A stretch of DNA of 64,000 nt from Pelagadaptatus aseana (GTDB taxonomy: Bacteria; Pseudomonadota; Gammaproteobacteria; Pseudomonadales; Cellvibrionaceae), in contig BAABNI010000004.1 of assembly GCA_040365065.1 (NCBI GenBank), positions 124,001-188,000 on the forward strand, written 5' to 3'. Below, in pieces: positions 43,509-51,420 of this stretch. The notes beneath the pieces were generated by a model. The model saw only the letters and a program-made list of their open reading frames with translations. It did no database searches and had not been told where the DNA came from. Made by a program: the position numbers and the translations under genes. Positions within the stretch are counted from its first letter, which is position 1, and the number at the start of each line of letters is the position of its first letter.

Positions 43509-43577
43509 TTCCTGCTGATAATTCCTGCTAAATAGTTCCTACTAGATAGTTCCAACTAAATAGCTCCTGCGAACCGC
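43509..43577. repeat. 14-base tandem repeat array in a leader
   Basis: Units such as TTCCTGCTAAATAG, TTCCTACTAGATAG and TTCCAACTAAATAG occur about five times with drift. On the minus strand each unit carries AGGAA or GGAA, and the unit nearest the GTG start at 43502 supplies its ribosome site. Confidence 0.8.
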
Positions 43578-43602
43578 CTCTTGGGCTTATTAAAGACGAC
43601 GG

Positions 43603-44904
43603 TCAGATGGCGCTGTCGCTCTGCACCAAAGCGTTATTTACATAGTAACTCAAAACTTTACAGAGCGAATAAGCATCTTCGGTACCTGCCATCTCACGAA
43701 TGGAATGCATGGCAAAAGTCGGCACCCCAATATCAATGGTACGAACGCCAACTTCAGTGGCCGTAATGGGACCAATGGTGCTGCCACAACCAAGATCTGT
43801 GCGTGTCACAAACGCCTGTACCGGCACACCAACCTGTTCACACCAGTGGCGGAAGGCTCCCGCTGTTTCCGAATTGGTGGCATAGCGTTGATTGGCATTG
43901 ATCTTAATCACCGGCCCCTGATTGATCTTCGGACCGTGATTCTGATCGTGCTTGTCACTGAAATTCGGATGGATGGCGTGTGCATTATCCGCAGAAATCA
44001 TTAAGGACTGATTGATACAGCGCAAGCGCGCCTGTGGCTCCGGTTGCAGACGCACCAGAAAGTCTTCCAGCATGGGGCCCTGAGCACCGCACGCCGAGGC
44101 GCTGCCCACCTCTTCGTGATCATTGCAAATCAGTAACACACTGTGCTCTGTACCTGCTTGCAGCATGGCCTGCATACCGACGTAGCAACTGAGCAGGTTA
44201 TCCAACCGGGCACTGCTGATAAACTCCTGTCGCAACCCCGTGACAGCGGGTTTCTGTACGTCGTAAAAGCTCAACTCGTAATCCAGTACCCTGTCGCAAC
44301 TGGCTCCCTGCTGCTCAAGCCGCTGCTTTAACAGCTCACGAAAATCCCAGGCTTGTTTTTCATCACCCAAAAACAGCACGGGCGGCAGATGATTCTGGGC
44401 ATTAATGGATTTGTTGCTGTTGGCCTCCCGATCAAGGTGTATCGCAAGACTGGGAACAACCGCTATGGCGGTCTCAAAGTCCAGCAACTGATTGCGAAGA
44501 TGGCCCTCATGATCACGATAAGTTACTCGCCCAGCCAGGGACAGATCCCGGTCAAACCAGGTGCTTTGCAGTACCCCTCCATAGGTTTCAACCCCCAGTT
44601 GGGCATAGCCCTTGCGGTTGGTTTCCGGTGCGGGTTTTACTTTCAGACAAGGGCTGTCGGTATGGGCACCGATCATGCGAATACCCTGCGCATCCAGATC
44701 CGCAGTGCCGTACACAAATGCCAGCACAGAGGAATCATTGCGAGTGACGACATAGCGTTTACCCGGCTGCAACTGCCAGCAATCACTTTCATGCAAACGC
44801 TCGAATCCTGCCGAGATCAATGTCTCGGTAATATTTTTTGCCGCGTGAAACGGTGTGGGTGAGTGGCCAAGAAAATCCAGCAAGCCTTGATTAAATGTTT
44901 CCAT
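43603..44904 (-). CDS. apeB: M18 family aminopeptidase
   Basis: Dodecameric zinc aminopeptidase, probably preferring acidic N-terminal residues. The 433-residue product opens METFNQGLLDFLGHSPTPFH, which aligns with Pseudomonas ApeB. Metal-binding motifs are RMIGAHTDSPCLKVKP, ICNDHEEVGSASACGAQGPM and ISADNAHAIHPNF. The C-terminal ATEVGVRTIDIGVPTFAMHS is typical. I choose the ATG at 44904 by family alignment. ATG 44913 and GTG 44928 are in frame alternatives with poorer agreement. Confidence 0.94.
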   Translation of the reverse strand: METFNQGLLDFLGHSPTPFHAAKNITETLISAGFERLHESDCWQLQPGKRYVVTRNDSSVLAFVYGTADLDAQGIRMIGAHTDSPCLKVKPAPETNRKGYAQLGVETYGGVLQSTWFDRDLSLAGRVTYRDHEGHLRNQLLDFETAIAVVPSLAIHLDREANSNKSINAQNHLPPVLFLGDEKQAWDFRELLKQRLEQQGASCDRVLDYELSFYDVQKPAVTGLRQEFISSARLDNLLSCYVGMQAMLQAGTEHSVLLICNDHEEVGSASACGAQGPMLEDFLVRLQPEPQARLRCINQSLMISADNAHAIHPNFSDKHDQNHGPKINQGPVIKINANQRYATNSETAGAFRHWCEQVGVPVQAFVTRTDLGCGSTIGPITATEVGVRTIDIGVPTFAMHSIREMAGTEDAYSLCKVLSYYVNNALVQSDSAI

Positions 44905-44970
44905 TGTTCCCATATCACTTTGTCCCACGATGGTATTTACCTCGGTCTTATTTGTTCGTCATTGGTCAGA

Positions 44971-45852
44971 TCAGTCTTTGCCAGACAGGGCTTCCATTCT
45001 CGCCATCAGGCTGGAGGTATCCCAACGACCCCCCCCCATCGCCTGCACATCTGCGTAGTACTGGTCCACCAACGCCGTCACCGGCAAGCTGGTGCCGTTA
45101 TTACGAGCCTCCGTCAGGACGATATCCAGATCCTTACGCATCCAATCAACAGCAAAACCATGCTCGTACTCACCGGCCAACATGGTTTTGTGGCGGTTTT
45201 CCATTTGCCAGGATTGTGCCGCCCCCTGCGAAATCACCTCGACCACCTTGTGTGCATCCAACCCGGCGCGCTTGGCAAAATTCAAACCCTCCGACAGTCC
45301 CTGTAACAAGCCGGCAATGCAGATCTGATTCACCATTTTGCACAGCTGGCCACTGCCGACAGGGCCCATCAAATTAACGGCCTTGGCCATCACATCCAGA
45401 ACGGGTATCGCTTTGGCAAACGCTTCTTCAGATCCCCCGACCATAATCGTCAGAGCCGCATTTTCAGCCCCCTGTTGACCACCGGAGACCGGCGCATCGA
45501 GAAACTCACAGCCCTGCTGTTTCAGCATAGCCGACAACTCCCGAGCCACCTCTGCCGAGGCTGTGGTGTGGTCAATAAACAAGGTGCCGGGTTTTAATGA
45601 TGCAAAGGCGCCATCCTCACCAACAGTGACCTGACGCAGATCGTCGTCATTGCCAACGCAACACAACACCAGATCCGCATTACGCGAAGCCTCTGCCGGG
45701 GTTTCAGCGAATTGCCCGCCATATTGCGACACCCACTGCTGCGCCTTGGCCGTAGTGCGGTTATAAACAGTCATATCGAAACCGGCTTGCTGCAGATGAC
45801 CGGCCATGGGAAACCCCATAACACCCAATCCGATAAACGTAATGCGCTTCAT
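44971..45852 (-). CDS. 3-hydroxyisobutyrate dehydrogenase-family oxidoreductase
   Basis: NAD(P)-dependent beta-hydroxyacid dehydrogenase of 293 residues. Rossmann motif FIGLGVMGFPMAGHLQQAGF at the N-terminus, substrate-binding DAPVSGGQQGAENAALTIMV near 120-140, catalytic Lys in SGQLCKMVNQICIAG near 170. Members include tartronate semialdehyde reductase (GlxR/GarR), 3-hydroxyisobutyrate dehydrogenase and succinic semialdehyde reductases. Neighbours give no pathway hint, so I leave the substrate open. Confidence 0.88.
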   Translation of the reverse strand: MKRITFIGLGVMGFPMAGHLQQAGFDMTVYNRTTAKAQQWVSQYGGQFAETPAEASRNADLVLCCVGNDDDLRQVTVGEDGAFASLKPGTLFIDHTTASAEVARELSAMLKQQGCEFLDAPVSGGQQGAENAALTIMVGGSEEAFAKAIPVLDVMAKAVNLMGPVGSGQLCKMVNQICIAGLLQGLSEGLNFAKRAGLDAHKVVEVISQGAAQSWQMENRHKTMLAGEYEHGFAVDWMRKDLDIVLTEARNNGTSLPVTALVDQYYADVQAMGGGRWDTSSLMARMEALSGKD

Positions 45853-45875
45853 AATATCTCCACAATGTGTGCCAC

Positions 45876-46667
45876 TCAGAGCACAACAAAAATGACTAAC
45901 AACAAACTCAGAATAATCCGATAGATAACGAAAGGCACCATGCCAATTCGGTCAATCCACTTTAGAAAAAGATGGATACAGGCAATGGCCGAAACAAAGG
46001 ACACCACCACACCCAGTAACACCGGCTGCCATTCAATATTGTCTTGTGATAACAGTTGCAACCCCTTGTAACTGCCGCTCAAGGCAATAATGGGAATCGA
46101 CAGTAAAAAAGAAAAACGCGCAGCGGCCTGACGTGAAAACCCCATCATTAGTGCCGCTGTAATGGTAATTCCGGATCGCGAAGTGCCTGGAATCAGAGCC
46201 AACGCCTGTGCCACGCCAATCAGCAAAGCCTGCTTCAGGGTTATGTCGTTTAAATCCGTGGTACCGGTACGCCGATCAGCCCATCCCAACATCACACCAA
46301 AGATCAGGGTGGTGGCCGCAATAACCGCAGCCGAGCGCAGATTGGCTTCAATAAAATCATGAAACAGCAGGCCTGCAAAACAGGCCGGCGCGGTCGCCCA
46401 GATAATAAACCAGCCCAAACGACTTTCACGACTGTATCGCCCCTTGAGACTGTCAATCCAGGCGCAGAGCAGCGTCGCTATATCGCGCCTAAAGTAGATA
46501 ACCACCGCCAACAGACTGCCAACGTGAACGGCCACATCGAAGGCCAATCCCTGATCAGGCCAACCCAGCACCTGAGAAGGCAGAATCAAATGAGCCGAGC
46601 TGGAAATAGGTAAAAATTCTGTCAACCCCTGAATCAGGGCAAGAATAATGGTTTGAATATGATCCAT
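45876..46667 (-). CDS. uppP: Undecaprenyl-diphosphate phosphatase UppP (BacA)
   Basis: Integral membrane enzyme that recycles the C55 lipid carrier for cell-wall synthesis and confers bacitracin tolerance. The 263-residue, multi-span protein has LIQGLTEFLPISSSAHLILP near residues 13-32, which includes the catalytic (E/Q)-rich motif, and ALIPGTSRSGITITAALMMG near 158-177. Its ATG overlaps the last base of the tsaB stop codon, indicating coupled translation. Confidence 0.95.
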   Translation of the reverse strand: MDHIQTIILALIQGLTEFLPISSSAHLILPSQVLGWPDQGLAFDVAVHVGSLLAVVIYFRRDIATLLCAWIDSLKGRYSRESRLGWFIIWATAPACFAGLLFHDFIEANLRSAAVIAATTLIFGVMLGWADRRTGTTDLNDITLKQALLIGVAQALALIPGTSRSGITITAALMMGFSRQAAARFSFLLSIPIIALSGSYKGLQLLSQDNIEWQPVLLGVVVSFVSAIACIHLFLKWIDRIGMVPFVIYRIILSLLLVIFVVL

Positions 46668-47389
46668 CAGTTACTTCTGATTCTTTCGCGCTTCTTCCAA
46701 GCCACCGAATCCCGGAGATAGGTGGGTTCGGATTGCTCAGCAGCAATGGTTTCACCACGGGCTAATTTTTCTGCGGCAATTCCCAGCATGACACCAGCAG
46801 TCGCTTTGATAATACATTGCGATTGGTTGTCTTCACGGTTCGCCAGAACCTCTGCCAAATCCGGGTAATGCCAGCCATCACCTATGGCAAAGAATTCTTG
46901 CACCAAGCTCTTAAACTGTGACTGGCAACAAAGCTCAGCCGGTTTCAGTACTTGTTCCTCAGACAGAGCAACCACACCATCAGGGCCAAATTCATAAAAA
47001 CAGGCGTAAACTTCATCCATGCGGGCATCATTGGCCACCACCAAATAGCCTTTATCAACGCCCAGATTACCCTGTTCAGCTGCTGAGCGGGCAATGGTCT
47101 CCAGTGAAGACACCGGAATCAAAGGAATATCACGACCATAGGCCAGACCTTGGACCACTCCCAAACAGATTCTCAAACCAGTAAAAGAACCCGGGCCACA
47201 ACCATAGGCAATGGCATCCAGGTCAGCCAGCTGCAGATTGTTATCTGTCAACAGGGCGTCAATCATCGGCAAAAGCTTTTGAGTGTGCTCTCGAGGGGCA
47301 TCTTCGGTCAATTCAAATACCTGACCATCTCGCAACACAGCAACCGAACAAAGGTTTGAAGAAGTTTCCACCGCCAAAATAGTGCTCAT
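46667..47389 (-). CDS. tsaB: tRNA t6A biosynthesis protein TsaB
   Basis: ASKHA-fold partner of TsaD needed for threonylcarbamoyl-adenosine formation in ANN-decoding tRNAs. The 240-residue product opens STILAVETSSNLCSVAVL and has AIAYGCGPGSFTGLRICLGV near residues 60-80, followed by ALVVANDARMDEVY-type ANDARMDEVYACFYEFG. I use the ATG at 47389. A TTG four codons upstream lacks a separate ribosome site. Location in the adk neighbourhood is shared with Pseudomonas. Confidence 0.94.
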   Translation of the reverse strand: MSTILAVETSSNLCSVAVLRDGQVFELTEDAPREHTQKLLPMIDALLTDNNLQLADLDAIAYGCGPGSFTGLRICLGVVQGLAYGRDIPLIPVSSLETIARSAAEQGNLGVDKGYLVVANDARMDEVYACFYEFGPDGVVALSEEQVLKPAELCCQSQFKSLVQEFFAIGDGWHYPDLAEVLANREDNQSQCIIKATAGVMLGIAAEKLARGETIAAEQSEPTYLRDSVAWKKRERIRSN

Positions 47390-47455
47390 GGCTTCACTCA
47401 ATATCGTATTTAAAAGAAAGTCACCATTGTCTCAAAATTACGGGCTATTCAACAG

Positions 47456-47484
47456 CCAAAAAAAACCCCGCCGAAGCGGGGTTT
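47456..47484 (-). terminator. Intrinsic terminator of the AlgP-like gene
   Basis: Minus-strand AAACCCCGC-TTCG-GCGGGGTTT followed by a T-run of at least six: a strong UUCG-capped stem 30 bases after the stop. Confidence 0.93.
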
Positions 47485-47515
47485 GATTCAGGCAATGACA
47501 CCCGAAGCGGCAACA

Positions 47516-48391
47516 TTAACTCTTTTTGGCTGGGCGCCCACGCTTGGCTGGTGCCTTTTTAGCGGCGGCCTTCTTGGCTGGTGCCTTTTTCTTCGCTGGT
47601 GCTTTTTTGGCAGCAGGCTTCTTGGCAGCCGCTTTCTTGGCTGGAGCCTTCTTCACAGCAGGTTTCTTAACGGCTGCTTTCTTGGCAGCGGCCTTTTGTT
47701 TTGCCGCGGTTTTCTTCTCGGCAGCCTTGATTTTGGCTTCTGCTTTTTTCTCTGCGGCTTTGAGTTTGGCTGCCGCTTTTTTCTCTACCGCCGTAGCCTT
47801 GGCTTTGATGGTTTTTGCAGTGGCCTTGGCTTTGGCTACCAGCTTTTTCTCAGTCGCCACCAGTTTTTTGGCGTTGGCTGACTCACGCTGCTTCTTCCAT
47901 TGAGCTTCAAAAACAGCAACAGCAGATTTCCACTCTTCTTCAGCACGCTCTTCAAGTTTGTTTTTGGCTTCTTCAACGCGATTCACAATATCAGCTTCAA
48001 CGTGGTGAATCTTAGCCAGAATGGACTCTTTGGTAACAACCACTTTGGATTCCGCGGCTTGAACCTTGAGTTTACGCAGTTTTTCTTTGGCTTTGGCCAA
48101 AGCATTGGCAGCAGATTGCGCCGAACGCTTATCAACGGCTTTTTTGGTTTTGGAAGCTTTGGCTTTGGCAGCGTCAGCTTTTTTCTTGGCAGCAGCCAGA
48201 ACCTTGTCTTGAGCAGCAATTTGTTTTTGCACTTTATCCAGAGCGGCTTCGGCTTTTACCAAAGCTGCAGGCTGAACAGATTTCGCCGAAGTTTTTTTAG
48301 GGGCAGCCTTACGGGCCGGTGTTTTTTTGGTAGCGGTTGTACGGCGCTTTGCTGGCGCCTTTTTAGCAGAAGCTTTTGCTGCTCTCGCCAT
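47516..48391 (-). CDS. algP: AlgP-like histone H1-type DNA-binding protein
   Basis: Lys/Ala-rich basic protein of 291 residues. The C-terminal 90 residues are repeats of KKAPAKK/KKPAAKK type, as in Pseudomonas AlgP (AlgR3). The N-terminal 35 residues are also basic. The middle (about 45-210) is a long charged coiled coil (ADIVNRVEEAKNKLEERAEE, with EWKSAVAVFEAQW). Such tails bind DNA without sequence specificity. In Pseudomonas AlgP affects alginate gene expression. Here no alginate genes are nearby. Repeat-rich tails vary in length between strains by slippage. Strong terminator downstream. Confidence 0.85.
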   Translation of the reverse strand: MARAAKASAKKAPAKRRTTATKKTPARKAAPKKTSAKSVQPAALVKAEAALDKVQKQIAAQDKVLAAAKKKADAAKAKASKTKKAVDKRSAQSAANALAKAKEKLRKLKVQAAESKVVVTKESILAKIHHVEADIVNRVEEAKNKLEERAEEEWKSAVAVFEAQWKKQRESANAKKLVATEKKLVAKAKATAKTIKAKATAVEKKAAAKLKAAEKKAEAKIKAAEKKTAAKQKAAAKKAAVKKPAVKKAPAKKAAAKKPAAKKAPAKKKAPAKKAAAKKAPAKRGRPAKKS

Positions 48392-48490
48392 TTCATAATC
48401 TCCTTATGATATTTAAAAAATGCCAAACTACTGACATAAAGAAAATAGCACAAATATTAGGCAGCAAAAGCATTTGATAACATTTTTCAC

Positions 48491-48530
48491 TAAATAAAGT
48501 GATTTTTTTTAAAACAAATCACTTTATTTA
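48491..48530. repeat. Perfect 15-bp A/T-rich inverted repeat
   Basis: TAAATAAAGTGATTT (48491-48505) and AAATCACTTTATTTA (48516-48530) are exact complements around a 10-base centre. It lies between the hemH 3' end and the start of the AlgP-like gene. It could be a dyad operator for the latter or a weak bidirectional 3' hairpin. Confidence 0.8.
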
Positions 48531-48566
48531 AGCGAAAAAAAGATTTTTCAGGATTTTTAAAAGAAA

Positions 48567-49565
48567 TCACAAAACATTTTTGTAACTTTTTACGATGTTG
48601 GCCAACATCTGAATATGATCTGGATCATCGTTCAAGCAGGGAATCATTGAATAATTTTTTCCGCCCGCTTCAAGAAAAACATCCCGGTTTTCTATTTTAA
48701 TTTCTTCGAGAGTTTCCAGACAATCAGCAGCAAATGCCGGGCAAACCACCTGCACGGAATTAACGCCTGATTCACCCCAGGATTCCAGCAAATTACTGGT
48801 ATAAGGTTTGAGCCACTCGGCCTTACCAAGCCTAGACTGAAAACTGATTTCCCAATCGTCTGCCTCAAGCCCCAGCTTCGCCACTGTTCGCTCTGCCGTT
48901 TCTTTGCACTGACAATAATAGGGATCTCCGAGATCCACACAACGGCGAGGAATACCATGAAAAGAGAACAATAATTTTTCAGCACTGCCATGCTGCTCAC
49001 GGTAGCGCGCAATGGATCCCGCGAGCGCCTCTATGTAACTGTCCAATTGATAATACTGCTTGTGCACCACCAGATTGGGAATATCGCGCCGGGACATAGT
49101 TAATCGCGCAACCTGATCATATACCGCCCCCGTGGTCGTTGCCGAGAATTGAGGATAGAGCGGCAGAATCAGAATGCGGTCGATGTATTCATCACCAGAA
49201 TAAGATTCCATTTCTGTCACCACATCTTCAATGGATGGGCTACCGTAGGTCATGGCGTAGCGAATCAAGATATCACCGCTGGCAACATCTTCCGCAAGAT
49301 TCTCTTTCAAAGCAGCCACCTGCCGCTTGGTAATGGCCAGGAGTGGTGACCCGTCTTCGGTCCAAATGGATTGATAAGCCTCAGCGACTTTTCCCGGCCG
49401 GAAAGGCAAAATAAAACAGTTCAGAATAATCTGCCAAATGGGCTTTGGGATCTCAACCACACGTTGATCACTGAGAAATTCAGCTAAAAATTTACGCACA
49501 GCAGCCGCAGTCGGCTTCTCTGGCGTACCAAGATTGACCAGTACAACCCCAAGACGATCTGACAC
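48567..49565 (-). CDS. hemH: Ferrochelatase
   Basis: Final enzyme of protoheme synthesis, inserting Fe2+ into protoporphyrin IX. The 332-residue product starts VSDRLGVVLVNLGTPEKPTA and has ILILPLYPQFSATTTGAVYD near 130-150. The active-site His lies in LLFSFHGIPRRCVDLGDPYY, and the acidic cluster VCPAFAADCLETLEEI is near the C-terminus. I choose GTG 49565 because GGGGG lies 6 bases upstream. A TTG four codons earlier is possible. Peripheral membrane or soluble location. Confidence 0.94.
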   Translation of the reverse strand: MSDRLGVVLVNLGTPEKPTAAAVRKFLAEFLSDQRVVEIPKPIWQIILNCFILPFRPGKVAEAYQSIWTEDGSPLLAITKRQVAALKENLAEDVASGDILIRYAMTYGSPSIEDVVTEMESYSGDEYIDRILILPLYPQFSATTTGAVYDQVARLTMSRRDIPNLVVHKQYYQLDSYIEALAGSIARYREQHGSAEKLLFSFHGIPRRCVDLGDPYYCQCKETAERTVAKLGLEADDWEISFQSRLGKAEWLKPYTSNLLESWGESGVNSVQVVCPAFAADCLETLEEIKIENRDVFLEAGGKNYSMIPCLNDDPDHIQMLANIVKSYKNVL

Positions 49566-49622
49566 AATTACCCCCAAATCAAAAAATTACGTTTGTCATT
49601 AAGCAACAGTTCATTTATTGCA

Positions 49623-49654
49623 GACAAAAAAAATAGGCTCTTTCGAGCCTATTT
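49623..49654 (-). terminator. Intrinsic terminator of adk
   Basis: Minus-strand AAATAGGCTC-GAAA-GAGCCTATTT followed by a T-run, about 40 bases after the adk stop. Confidence 0.93.
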
Positions 49655-49692
49655 CAAACCAACTGTTAAGCGAGCTTAAGTCAATAAGAGAC

Positions 49693-50343
49693 TCAAGACA
49701 ACGCGGCAAACAGCTGTTCTTTGATGTCATCCAGACTGCCTACACCAGCTACGCGAGTGTACTTAACCGATTGACCTTCACCACCGGCCATAGACTGATA
49801 GAAATCAACCAGCGGCTTGGTCTGCTCATGGTAAATACCCAGACGCTTGCGAACAGTCTCTTCCTGATCGTCTTCACGCTGCAATAAAGGCTCACCGGTC
49901 ACATCGTCTTTACCTTCTTCTTTAGGCGGATTATGAATCACGTGGTAAACACGACCGGAAGCCTGATGAACTCGGCGACCACTCATGCGGCTTACGATTT
50001 CTTCATCATCAACATCAATTTCCAATACGTGATCAATGTCAACACCAGCCTGCTGCAGAGCTTCGGCCTGAGGAATGGTGCGAGGGAAACCATCAAACAA
50101 GAAACCTTTGGCACAGTCATCCTGGGCAATACGATCTTTTACCAGAGCGATAATCAAATCATCGGAAACCAGACCACCGGAAGCCATAATGTCCTTGGCC
50201 TGCAAGCCCAGAGGAGTGCCGGCTTTTACCGCAGCGCGCAACATATCACCCGTGGAAATCTGAGGGATACCATACTTCTCCATAATGAATTGTGCCTGGG
50301 TTCCCTTACCTGCACCGGGTGCGCCTAACAAAATGATACGCAT
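49693..50343 (-). CDS. adk: Adenylate kinase
   Basis: Interconverts AMP + ATP and 2 ADP. The 216-residue product has the P-loop LLGAPGAGKGTQAQF near residues 5-19, ISTGDMLRAAVKAG, FDGFPRTIPQAEALQQAGV and the long-type LID (about 122-160, GRVYHVIHNPPKEEGKDDV). The LID has no Cys quartet, so it is the zinc-free form typical of Gram-negative bacteria. The 245-base gap before it probably contains its promoter, which I could not place with confidence. Confidence 0.97.
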   Translation of the reverse strand: MRIILLGAPGAGKGTQAQFIMEKYGIPQISTGDMLRAAVKAGTPLGLQAKDIMASGGLVSDDLIIALVKDRIAQDDCAKGFLFDGFPRTIPQAEALQQAGVDIDHVLEIDVDDEEIVSRMSGRRVHQASGRVYHVIHNPPKEEGKDDVTGEPLLQREDDQEETVRKRLGIYHEQTKPLVDFYQSMAGGEGQSVKYTRVAGVGSLDDIKEQLFAALS

Positions 50344-50587
50344 TGGATGTTGACTCCTATAAAAAGTAAAAAAATCTGTGTTACCTGAGAGCTATTCGGG
50401 GACTCTGTGGCGGTAAAAATGGGGGCTACCATACACGCCAAGCCTAAAAATCTCAACCAAAGGGGCTTAGACCTTAGCACTAAAAAACGCTAACCCATTG
50501 ATTTATATGATCTTTAATAAAAAGCTCACTCACCCAAAAACAACAATAAATGAAGATTATTTCGACAATAACCAGAAATGATGGCCG

Positions 50588-51412
50588 TTAAGATAGGTTA
50601 ACTGCCTGTTTCGTCTGATCCCAGAGTTGATCAAGCCGCTCCAGCGACACCTGTTCAAAAGCCAGATTGTCACGTCGTAAGCACGCCTCAATATACTCAA
50701 AGCGCCGTTCAAATTTGGCGTTGGCTTGACGCAGGCTGGTCTCAGGATCGGATTTGAGATGACGGGCGAGATTGACCACCGAAAACAACAAGTCACCCAG
50801 TTCTTCATTTACAGCGGCTTGATCCCCCTGCTGCAAGGCCTCTTTAACCTCATCGAGCTCTTCGGAAATTTTGGCAAATACCGGCTCAATATCCGGCCAG
50901 TCAAACCCGACTCGTGCAGCACGCTTCTGTAACTTGGCCGCCCTCGGGAGAGCCGGCATGGCAATCGGCACATCGGCCAATACACCGGAAAAGCCCTTAT
51001 CTTCCCGCTCCTGCTGCTTCAGAACCTCCCACTGCGCCTTGATGGCAAGCTCGTCGGACTCCGTGCGTTCCCCCTCAAAGCGCGCCTGTAATTCACCATT
51101 GGGAAATACATGCGGGTGGCGGCGAATTAATTTGTCGGTAACGCTGTGAATGATATCGTGAAAATCAAAGCGCCCTTCTTCCCTTGCCAACTGACTGTAA
51201 AAAATCACCTGAAACAGAAAATCACCCAGTTCTTCACGGAGCTGTTTGAAATCTTCCGTCTCAATGGCGTCAACCACTTCATAAGCTTCTTCAATGGTTG
51301 ACGCAGCAATGGTTTTATAGGTTTGCACCAGATCCCAGGGGCAGCCACCGTCCGGATCCCGCAACCGCGCCATCAGGTAGAGAAGGTCATCCAGGTCATA
51401 TCGCTGCGTCAT
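50588..51412 (-). CDS. mazG: Nucleoside triphosphate pyrophosphohydrolase MazG
   Basis: House-cleaning NTP pyrophosphohydrolase that also lowers ppGpp in E. coli through an effect on starvation signalling. The 274-residue product has two MazG repeats. The N-terminal one has RLRDPDGGCPWDLVQTYKTI and STIEEAYEVVDAIETEDFKQ with the metal-binding ExxE. The C-terminal one has KISEELDEVKEAL followed by EELGDLLFSVVNLARHL. It starts 8 bases after relA, a conserved pairing in gammaproteobacteria. Confidence 0.96.
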   Translation of the reverse strand: MTQRYDLDDLLYLMARLRDPDGGCPWDLVQTYKTIAASTIEEAYEVVDAIETEDFKQLREELGDFLFQVIFYSQLAREEGRFDFHDIIHSVTDKLIRRHPHVFPNGELQARFEGERTESDELAIKAQWEVLKQQEREDKGFSGVLADVPIAMPALPRAAKLQKRAARVGFDWPDIEPVFAKISEELDEVKEALQQGDQAAVNEELGDLLFSVVNLARHLKSDPETSLRQANAKFERRFEYIEACLRRDNLAFEQVSLERLDQLWDQTKQAVNLS

Positions 51413-51420
51413 CTGCGACC

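Noticed and set aside
47516..48391. Low-complexity Lys/Ala repeat as a non-coding satellite
   Set aside because: The frame is intact over 291 codons with ribosome site and terminator, and matches the AlgP type.
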